64,000 bases of DNA. Origin: Syngnathus acus. Taxonomy: Eukaryota > Chordata > Actinopteri > Syngnathiformes > Syngnathidae. The stretch is from positions 3,978,001 to 4,042,000 of the forward strand of contig NC_051106.1 of NCBI RefSeq assembly GCF_901709675.1. Direction: 5' to 3'. Shown here in pieces: positions 55,501 to 64,000 of this stretch (the first letter of the stretch is position 1; each line of letters starts with the position of its first letter). Position numbers and translations under genes: made by a program. Below the pieces are notes generated by a model that ran no database searches, was not told where the DNA came from, and worked only from the letters and a program-made list of their open reading frames with translations.

Positions 55501-58500
55501 CATCTGTGATGAATGGAAAATATGTCCCCCGCTCAAAGTTGGAACGGCACGGAATAGGACGACAAGGAATAATCATTTCGGGAGCAAGGAGCATAATCTT
55601 TCATTCTTTACAGTGAGGCTACGCACGATCCCAGACTGCACCATGCAGTGAAATAGATTGCATTTCCTCATGCGTACGGATATGTACTACTTGGGTCAGT
55701 TTAGATGGACTTGGCACATGTGGCCTCCATTCATGATTCATGTATCTGCTTAAAGGCATTTAAGCATGGATGATTAATAGAAGAGATGATCTTAACTATG
55801 TTTACAGTGGCGTCTCTGTTATGATCATCATCTGCAGCCCAAAGGACTTAAAAAAAATAGAGGGAGTCATTTTTTTTAAGGCACACCCTGCCTAGAACCA
55901 TGAATCTTAATTCTTCATCTGACCAAGCCATCAGACAACTTTGAGAGGAAATAAATCGTCATATGTGGGTGCTTCACTATAGAGTTGAAGCTCTGTCAAT
56001 TGCAAAAGAAGTGACAATGGTTTCCATAACTTTATAGTCCAACACTGAGTTGATAAATGTGGTAAAAATGCCGAGCATATGTTTTCTGAGCTTCTGTGTG
56101 CAGAAAGTCAACTTGGCCCGTACCTCACTGACGTTGTTTAGATACACTTTAGTGGTCTCCAGTACCTCGCAACGTTCCACTGGCTCATTTAAAGTGAGCA
56201 GATGTGACTTCTAACCTCAAAATCTAATTCCATTGCTTTTATTCTCAGTTTCTGTCGCTCTAACTTCCCGATCTAGCCTTTTCTATATTGTGTATAATAT
56301 CACAACAGAACTCATGTACCAACTCTCAAATGAATCTAAAATGTCAATCAGTGGTGAAGCAAACTGGGAATTGTCACAGTGAAAAAATGAGCAGCGCATG
56401 TTAACGACAGGCTCAACAGCTCCCACGATGACGGATTGATTCTACACGATATTCCTGGATTGTGAAAAGGCCCCATCGCTGTCAGCGGGAGCTTTGCTGG
56501 TCCACCAGCAACTTGCCTCCAGTTTGAATCTCGCAATACTACCTGGAAAGTTCTGCCGCTTGCCAGTATTCCCGGAATACGGCTGTTCCTCACTTTCTAA
56601 ACTCGGAGACGAGCTGATGGAGATCTCAAGAGCCTCCCGTTCCATTATCGCACCAACAAGAGTATGTCTGGCCACTGTCCGGCATCACTTCAAACCAGCG
56701 TGACAGTGACTAAACTTTGTGGAACATCTGCAGCTCGTTGCGTGTCTCCATACTGTACCCCCGACTGTGACAAGAGTGCTGATGAAAAGTCTGCTTTGCC
56801 TGCGGAATGCAGCAGAAGATGTAAGAAGAAGGGAGTGGCAGGATGCACCTCACTGTTGATGGGCCTCTTAAAACCAGCCGCAAACTGAACAGAATGCGGC
56901 TCGCAAGGAAGGGAAAGTTCCAGATGTATGTGACATGATTTTGCAAAAAAAGTTTCTTATTCTTTCATTTAGTTGGAAGTCTGGAAAAAAAAACATGATT
57001 GGAAAACAAGTTTGATGGTCCATCCATCACCAAACAGACAGACAGCAATAAACAGGTGCTTGTCTTGTACCCTGCTTTGGGCTACAGAGAGAAAGAGGGT
57101 CATGTGGCCGAGTCCAGGCCCAGGATCTGGGTGTGAGATTGTTGAGATTCCTGCTTACCGCCGCCTCGGCCCGCCTAATCCTCTTGCACTCCCCCGTGCG
57201 GCCCTCCTCTCGCTATGAGCGATGTTAAAGGAGACCTCTCTGCCATCTTAGCTCCCGTGCTTCTCTACAACAACCCCACTTTGGCTTCAAGTTCATTCAG
57301 CCGCCCCCGACCCCCCAGCCAGGCTGACCGCCGGGGCCACTCGTCCTGTCCTTCAGTCAGGTTTGTCACTCTATCTGGCCTTTCTCTCCATTCCCAGACT
57401 CCCCCCCCCTCCGGTGCCTCTTCCCAGATAAGTGGCCCAAAGAACACACTCAGTCCCGGTGTGCACGCCAGTCTTGCGCCTAATGGAGTGAGATAAAGCT
57501 GGCAGAGTGCTACTCACTGTGGCCCCTTTGTGACAGCGCACGTCTGGCCAAAGGCAGGCCTACATTTCAAAGTTGTGCCACTGGATTACTGCGGTTTCAC
57601 GTTTGCCACCAATACTTAGGAACAACACTGTTTTATTAGAAATAGTACTTCCCCTCTGCAAAATATTTTCTTCAGAATTCTGATAATGAGCATTATTATA
57701 GCAAATTATTGCTGTTATTTCTATTTTTGTTGTTACATTACAGTATATATATAAATATATACATATAGTAAAAATTAAATAGGAAAAATATAGCTCACAT
57801 TTTCATGTAAAAGATAAAATATGTGGAAGCTATATTGAGTTTTTTAGTTTCTTTAAATTCATATATGGATCTGGCTCTTTTCTAAAGTACTTTAGCAATT
57901 TCATAGGACATTACAAAAGTTGAAGTATGAACTAATCCATTTCCACATTAACATCTAATAAAGAAGAAGGCCGCTGCAAACCTCCCATGAAAGACCTCCT
58001 TTAATTCAGGTTGAGGAATTTCCCAAAAAGTCTCTATACTTCCCAGACAGCAAAATACCTTATGGAACCTTTAACCTGTATTAAAAGAGTCCTTTCATAT
58101 CATCAAAGTACTCCTCTGAGGATTCAGCACCGCCTTGACTTGTGATCATTTTGAATTGGTAGACGATGTTTTCAGGAGGCTCCCGTTCCCGAAGAATACT
58201 TTATATGGTGTTTGGAGTAGCACCTCTGCTTGTTTCCACAGACAAAACCGTTTAAACGTGTCATCGTGATGTAAACAGAGGTGGTCTTTGTTGAAACACT
58301 GCAGGGACCCTAACACGATAAAACCGTTTATGTCTCGTTGATTTATTGTGGGCGGAGCGTGGATTTGTGCCGTGCCGTAACTTCAGACGACAGTGGTACG
58401 AGCTAGCAAAAACACACACATGCCGCCGAGTGAGGCAACCCGGGCCGGCGGACTGCCGTCAAGTTGAATGAAATATAGCAGCTTAGAGTTCAAAGGCGCC

Positions 58501-61500
58501 ACAGTAGGCCCCGTTATGGGCAGGCCTCGTGATGGAGATGTTTCTAGAAGCTTTATGACGCCAGAGTCATTTCTTCTCTTTTTTTTTTTGTTCTTTTCAT
58601 GGAGTCGGCAGGGGCTGCCCTGTTGTTTTGGAGAAAGGTTGAGTGAGAACAAGAGGGCCGTGTTATTCCAGTGGTTCTGCTTTAATCAGGGAGCGTCTCC
58701 TTACCGCTTTCTCTGTGTCGCTCCTTCCCCTGCTGTTCCTAAAGTCACCCAATCGCTTCGTCGCTAGCATTCCCACCACGGATGCTGTTGCTATTCAAGC
58801 CTCCATCAAGATGGTGCTGAAGAAAGAGCCATTGTCCCCGACCGGTCTTACCCTGCTCTTAACTATTGATTGGAAAGAATCGTGAAGGGGAATAACGGGG
58901 ATTGATTTTCTCGCCGGGATGCTGAAAAGACCGCTCCTATCTTCCTCCCGCTCACTTTTTTTTTTTTTTTTTTTTTTGTAATGCTGATTTGTATCTGTGC
59001 TTGTGAAATGTATAGCCAGCTCCTGACAAAAACCCGCGGCCTTTCACACACTCCCTCGGCTGCAACCTTCTCCTCACCTTTTTCGCCTTCTCTCCAGTCT
59101 CATGTGAAGTCACCGAGCGTGGATTTGGTTTCTAGCTCGTGTTGCTCACCCTGAACTTTGCGTTGCCCCGTTTGTTGATGTGCGTTACACAATTGAGCCT
59201 GAGGTTCTGAGAGGCGCAAAATGCAATAGAGCCCTGCTAGCGTAGACTCCATTAGAGTGCGCTCTTCTGTGATGTCTGTTTGCATTTGTACGGTCTATTG
59301 GCCTGACACAGTGCCACTGAGGAAGGAGGGGAAAGAGGAGGAAGCATTCTCTTGTTTATCTGTCTCTGCTATTTATCCTTACAGTGGCATTTTGCCTTGA
59401 GCTTTTCAAGTTGCAAACTGTTGCTGTTTTTTTTTTTTTTTTTTTTCCTGTGTTGCGAGCTAAAATCTGACATACTAGTGAAGTTCAGTTACGCCACTGC
59501 TCCAGTAAAGCTTGTGGGGTGGGGTTGGGGGGGGGGGTTCACTTCAGCCATTTATTGAATAGACAAACTCAACTCATTTGGCCACACCCCTTATAAATAT
59601 TTATATTATCATTATTATTATTTTTTTAGCAAAATACTATGTCAGTTTATTGCAAGTGTTGGTTTGTATGCAAGGAAACTGAGTTAAGAGCTTGGTCACA
59701 AAACAAGTTAAACTTGTGGGTCAAGGTTCAACTGGACAGTTTAACATCCAAAGTTGAACTGTGAGGCATTTATTTATTTATTTATTTATTTAATCATTTA
59801 TTTATCATTTATTTATTTATTTATTTATTCAGTCCATTTATTGATTATTTTTTTTATTTATTTTGGTTATTACTGAGTAGATAGTACAGAGATATACGTG
59901 AACCATTTTCCTAACTTTTATTTTATTTTCATTTCTAGCGTGTCTCCTCTTTGCCACCGCTGTTAGTTACCCTTCTGCAGTGGTAAGAAGAATTGTGCGT
60001 CATATTAATAAGGATTACGATCACACATAACGTCGCAGCATCTCTCGCCGTAATGAATCACGGCGGCTTGGCTGTGTACAAAAGGAGTTTGAACGCACAA
60101 CAAATTCTTGCACTTGGCTGCAGATTAAGGAGCAACTCCGTTTTTACGAGATGATGTTTACAGATGTTTGCGTAACCACGTCCTGGATGGGGCAAGCGGT
60201 GTTGCAAGTATGATCCAGTCATTGAAGTTCCAGGTGTTGGTTATTAAAATGGTTGTCAGCGGCCAAGCCCACCCTTTATTGACATGTTTGTAGTGATTGG
60301 AATAACAATTTGTGTGTGAGTATTGGGGGGCGGCATCTGCACGCCATTATAAAGCCACAGGTGTTCATAAACAAGAACGTTACTCAATCCACCATAATCG
60401 TGATTTTTTTTTGTTTTCCTCCTTTATTGGCATTTCCTAACATCTTTCCCACGACATGACTTCAATCCCTGCACATCATGAGCTTTCTATAGCTCTATAT
60501 TTAGTATATCACAAGAATGCAATTTATTGAATGTGGCCTTTTCTCTTAAAATAATCCGTCCCCAAACTGAGCAAAGACAAACAGAGCTAATTCTGTAAGT
60601 CGCCAGGCCTCCTCCTCCTCCTCCTCCTCCTCCTTCTCCTCCTCTTCCTGCACTATGAAAGATTCCATTCACACATGGAGCCCGGCTATAATAAGGCGCT
60701 CCATACCAGCGCCGCAAGACGGGGAAGCCCATATGGTCGCGTGTATCGTTTTCCGTACAGAGTGGCGAGTAATTCTAACAATTTGAGTACGCAGCCAGTT
60801 TGACGTGAAGCTGGCACGTTATCATTCATCACAACCTCAGCCTGCCGTAGTAGGCCCGGGAAACAGCGTGGTGACCCAGAGTGCAGCTCTGGCTCATTTT
60901 TTTCATCAGAATGCCGCGATTAAATTTTGCCTTTCAATCATGCAGATAAAGACGTTATTCCGTTCCGCACAGAGAGCCTCTGTGGTTTCGGCGCTTTCAA
61001 CTTCAAGGTTAAAGAGAACCTGTCCTTGAGAGGGAGGAGGAGAGCCCCTTACTGAAGAAAGCATAGCGGTCATGCACACAAGCGCAAATACTTATTACGT
61101 GATGCAGACCACGTCCTTGATTTCGGCACTTCTCTTTGCCTTGTTTGTCAGAAGGGAGTTCAAAAGATCTTTTTTTTTTAAGAGCGGAGATTGAGGGAGG
61201 AAATAATTTGTTGCACATTCCAAACGCTTGGAGCACTAGCCAAAAGCGTCTCGTGCATTAGGCTCATTTGTAAACGTCTGGAGCCGAAGAGGTCACCACA
61301 TAACATTCCATATCATTTACCATATCTTCGCCACAGCAAGGATGACAGTGATGAAAGACAGTAAATGAAAGTGGAAACACATGTTTAAGGAATATTACAG
61401 TGTGCTACAGTAGTCACAATGTATCATTGAGGATTCAATGCCAGATTTGTGTTGGGTGCTGGCTGTTTAGCATTTGTTAGACTCACTGGTCTGAGTTTAC

Positions 61501-63466
61501 AGTTCAAGGAAACCCCCGAGGTCGTACGCAGTCCATGCTTGGAAGCTGAATGTGAACTCTTCCTGCGCGTTGGAAAGAAATGAAAGTCAATTAATCTATC
61601 GATGTTTACGTCTTATTTTCATTTCACGTACAGTATATTTTTTCTCTTGACTCACTTGGTTGACTTTAAGTTAACTTTTAAGTTGTCTTACTTTTTGGAA
61701 AGGAAAGTGCTTTGATTAGACTTGATGATTTTTTTTTTTCCTTTGCTTTTTTGGACACACAATCTCATGGAGTGCTAGATTAAGAACACTGAGGCCTATT
61801 TGCTGAGATTTGCAAAGAATTGCACTTTATGTAATTTTCATATAAACATCTGACTGATTCCTTGTGAATCAATCAAGTCATGAACTGAGCAAGATCAGCT
61901 CCGTGACCCAATTGTGAAGACAGCAGCGCATGTGTTCTGCTGCGGTAGAAGCGGGGTGAGATATGCGCCAGCTGACAACAGCCAAAAAGACTGCGGTCGC
62001 GTTCTCGTCACAGATGTAAACAATGACACTTTCAATTTCCCATGATAGAATACATGGCTGCAAATGAACATGCTTTTCAACTTAGAATCTATACAGTATG
62101 TGAATCACCCCAAAAAAAAATAATCCCACCTTTTCGCTTGACCCAGCCGCCCAGATGTTCTACACGCAGCTCTTATCCATCTGTCGGCAATGTGACGGAT
62201 GAAACGACCAGATGGAATTACCTGGCTGCCCTCCCCCCTTTTTTTTTTTTTTTTTTGCAGCCCCATCAATAAAGTTCTTGTTTACCATTATGTGTGAAAT
62301 GCGCCAGAGGAATGTGACTGTGTGTGTTTGTTTGAGCGTGTGTGTGTGTGTGTGTATGCATTGGGAGAAGCCATGTGTACTTACCCTCCCCATTGTTTTT
62401 ACTGCAACCAGAGCAGGCCATTTGTTCAGAGGCCCAGACTAGCGATAGGGTTTGGTTGCATTTGATTGGCTGTCTGGTCCGCTCAGCGTTTCAGGGTTTT
62501 GTTTAGCTTTAAGGGGGCGGGGCTGAGGATCGGGGTTCGCTTGGTGCCCGGTGTTGTGCGAGCAGTGGTGCGGGCCTCCTAACACCATCACAGGGTGTTT
62601 CGGCCCGCTTCACTACACCGGATCTGAGGGAGCGGACCCTAGCCAATTAAGAGCCGCCGCTGTCCGTCGAAGTGCGACCCGCCCCGTGCACCCCACCGAC
62701 AGCTTTGATCTCTTGCACGCTACACAAAAAGTCCAGCCAGAACACTTTGCCCTCTCTGTGCTGGCTGTGGACGACAGGCCCTGTCCAATTATTACAATCT
62801 AGTTTCAGCATTTCTGGGTAATCAGACAAGAAGATGACAAATTACCTCGGTCTCGTTCCATCTGCCTCTGACCAAGCTGCTTTTTTTCTTTTTTCCATTT
62901 GCTTGACTTCAACAATGAACTCCTGTACTCAAGCCAATCTGTAAAAAGGAGAGTTTTTTCCCCCTTAAAAACTATGCACTGTATGTATATATTAATTGGA
63001 TGATTTTCCAAAATAAAAGCCTTAATTATCCTTACAAGTGTAATGATGAAATCTGTCTATGCGTGACATATTGTCAAATTTCCATTTTATGACCTAGTCA
63101 AATACTAGATATATCTTTGTTACACTTGGTTGAATCTAGATTTGTTTTGTAGAGAGTTTGAGAGTTATGCTTTGTATGCGTGTCCACCCTCAGGACCTCC
63201 ACGTGTGTCTGAGAAGGTTGTTCACCGACAGACGGTTCGCCTCGGGAGCGCCATCAAGCTGCCTTGCCCGGTGGAAGGAGATCCTCCGCCACTCATCATG
63301 TGGACCAAAGATGGACGCAACATCCACAGCGGCTGGATCCGTTTCCGGATCCTCCGCGTGGGCCTGAAGATTAAGGAGGTGGAGGCGGACGACACGGGCA
63401 CATACATCTGTAAAGCCACAAACGGCTTTGGTAGCGTCAACGTCAACTACACCCTCATTGTCATTG
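49950..63466 (+). CDS. fgfrl1: Fibroblast growth factor receptor-like 1, first two coding exons (partial; continues beyond the right edge)
   Basis: Exon 49950-50034 encodes the signal peptide ([20 protein letters not shown] then ILLVHCGRG), ending in phase 1 at a GTGAGA donor. Exon 63194-63466 resumes in phase with [20 protein letters not shown] and contains the whole first Ig-like domain: Cys in [12 protein letters not shown], Trp in IMWTKDGR, and Cys in [13 protein letters not shown]. It closes at VNYTLIVIG with a GTAAGG donor. The Ig1 sequence matches FGFRL1 (human [20 protein letters not shown]) better than FGFR1-4. FGFRL1 binds FGFs and heparan sulfate, lacks a kinase domain and promotes cell adhesion. 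The two exons are joined by matching phase and domain logic; the 13-kb intron is long. Ig2, Ig3, transmembrane and His-rich tail exons are outside the window. Confidence 0.9.
52454..52524. repeat. (CA)n dinucleotide microsatellite
   Basis: About 35 nearly uninterrupted CA units, with GCACGC interruptions at the left end. It lies in fgfrl1 intron 1. Confidence 0.95.
54221..54519. repeat. Two-copy tandem duplication, 149-bp unit
   Basis: TTGAACTCCTAAGTCAAGGT at 54221 recurs at 54370. Both copies continue through CACTTCTGAACACAAGG(A/G)ATT and AAGTATTATTCAACAGAACT to AGTCCCTCC. A further related phrase (TTAACTTGTGGGTCAAGG) appears near 59707, so the unit may come from a dispersed element. Confidence 0.85.
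58956..58977. repeat. Poly(T) run
   Basis: Twenty-two consecutive T on the plus strand within fgfrl1 intron 1. A second T-run of similar length lies at about 59429-59448. Confidence 0.9.
59767..59832. repeat. (TTTA)n tetranucleotide microsatellite
   Basis: An imperfect run of TTTA units with two ATCA interruptions in fgfrl1 intron 1. Confidence 0.9.
60608..60649. repeat. (CCT)n trinucleotide microsatellite
   Basis: About thirteen CCT units with CTT interruptions; a pure polypyrimidine strand that could adopt non-B DNA. It lies in fgfrl1 intron 1. Confidence 0.9.
62319..62356. repeat. (TG)n dinucleotide microsatellite
   Basis: A compound TG repeat with TTTG and AGCG interruptions. Confidence 0.85.
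62458..62530 (+). promoter_or_regulatory. fgfrl1: CCAAT-box plus GC-box cluster 0.7 kb upstream of the fgfrl1 Ig1 exon
   Basis: GATTGGCTGT (about 62464) is an inverted CCAAT box, followed 50 bases later by GGGGGCGGGGC, an Sp1-type GC box (about 62513-62523). A GC-rich tract extends to about 62700. Such pairs mark promoters or enhancers; use as an alternative fgfrl1 promoter is speculation. Confidence 0.3.
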
Positions 63467-64000
63467 GTAAGGATAAAGTTATTTTTTTATTTTATTTTTT
63501 AATTAAGTCAACTCAAAAGTCTTCCTTACAATAAGGTCTCAGGTAACGACCAATCACGGCTCTACTATGGTCGCCTGAGCCCTCGCGTGATAGGCTGACA
63601 TCTTGTATGACATCATACAAAACGTTTCATGGGACTTCACCTGTTGGTTGAGAATTGTACAACCACACGTGTAAGTCGCTTAAGAAAGCACATGAAGTAT
63701 TAATATAATGTGAACTAGTCACATTTTGAACATTATATCTTTTTATAAAAAAGTTCATTTTAACATGCTGTGGATCACTTGTTAAAGGAACCCCCCCCCC
63801 CCCCCCTCCCTGAGGTGAAGGTCGAGAGCAAGTGGATTTCCAAAGATTTAGCGGTGAATCCTTTCCTAGTTGAGCGTGTTACAGCCGCTACCTCTCAGTG
63901 CCCAAAGTCAACAGCAGCACGGGATATTGTTTCATACTACTTCATCCTTGATGAATCAAATGGATCTGGAGCTCTTCCTCCGCCGTAGGCTACTTTCATC
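63467..64000 (+). other. fgfrl1: fgfrl1 intron 2 (partial)
   Basis: The sequence after the Ig1 exon includes a dispersed-repeat phrase (63533-63630, with CTCAGGTAACGACCAATCAC) and a run of 18 C at about 63787-63804. The open frame at 63770-63988 does not resemble the next part of FGFRL1 and is not called. Confidence 0.5.
63533..63630. repeat. Dispersed fish repeat fragment in fgfrl1 intron 2
   Basis: CTCAGGTAACGACCAATCAC followed by GGCTGACATCTTGTATGACA resembles the same repeat family as the fragment at about 7985-8110. Both end in a GACATCA core. Confidence 0.4.

Larger units (their letters stand above)
50035..63193 (+). other. fgfrl1: fgfrl1 intron 1 (13.2 kb)
   Basis: No exon with conserved coding content was found. 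The intron holds a G-run (50089-50103), a long CA repeat, tandem duplications, TTTA, CCT and GT microsatellites, and long T-runs. Large stretches of balanced, non-repetitive sequence (for example 50300-51300, 52850-53900, 54700-57400, 58100-59350) are compatible with conserved enhancers, but this is not demonstrable from one genome. Confidence 0.5.

Noticed and set aside
63770-63988. 72-codon plus-strand frame starting with a proline run
   Set aside because: It lies where fgfrl1 exon 3 might be expected but shows no Ig2 features, no clear acceptor before it, and a poly-C run; not supported as an exon.

Overview
This window is vertebrate nuclear DNA, almost certainly from a teleost fish. Genes are split into short exons with GT-AG introns, start codons sit next to CCAAT or CRE-type promoter motifs, and introns carry microsatellites, LINE debris and phrases of fish interspersed repeats. 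Every gene I could name is the ortholog of a known vertebrate gene. I assembled exon models by reading splice sites and checking that codon phase closes across each gene; protein lengths come from those models, not from transcripts.

Layout, left to right. (1) plk4: only its first coding exon (minus strand, 253-282) with a CRE-rich 5' region. (2) hspa4l, complete, 19 coding exons, minus strand (1287-6271, 831 aa). (3) chmp3, complete, 6 exons, plus strand (7297-10370), head to head with hspa4l; its first intron carries a short LINE derivative at about 8250-8965. (4) reep1, 8 exons, plus strand (11965-16192). (5) mrpl35, 4 exons, minus strand (18071-18957), convergent with reep1. (6) A 341-residue cysteine-rich, single-pass membrane protein that I cannot name, 9 exons, minus strand (19555-22366). 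(7) Two tandem, diverged, apparently intact copies of a cfap99-like coiled-coil ciliary gene, 15 exons each, minus strand (23250-26372 and 27592-30863). (8) zfyve28 (Lst2), 14 exons, plus strand (32171-46489), head to head with the second cfap99-like copy. (9) The 5' part of fgfrl1, plus strand: signal-peptide exon 49950-50034, a 13 kb first intron, and the first Ig-domain exon 63194-63466. The gene runs off the right edge.

The genes do not form an operon or one pathway. They form three conserved synteny blocks that lie apart in human: plk4/hspa4l (human 4q28), chmp3/reep1/mrpl35 (human 2p11.2) and cfap99/zfyve28/fgfrl1 (human 4p16.3). Shared themes are loose: membrane traffic and ER shape (chmp3, reep1, zfyve28), centriole and cilium (plk4, cfap99-like), proteostasis (hspa4l), mitochondrial translation (mrpl35) and growth-factor receptor signalling (zfyve28, fgfrl1).

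The most interesting items are the unnamed cysteine-rich receptor-like protein, the tandem cfap99-like pair (one copy using a GC-AG intron), an RFX X-box match in the cfap99/zfyve28 divergent promoter, a compact LINE derivative, and a NAGNAG acceptor in zfyve28. I saw no new multi-gene system, no tRNA or rRNA gene and no CRISPR array.
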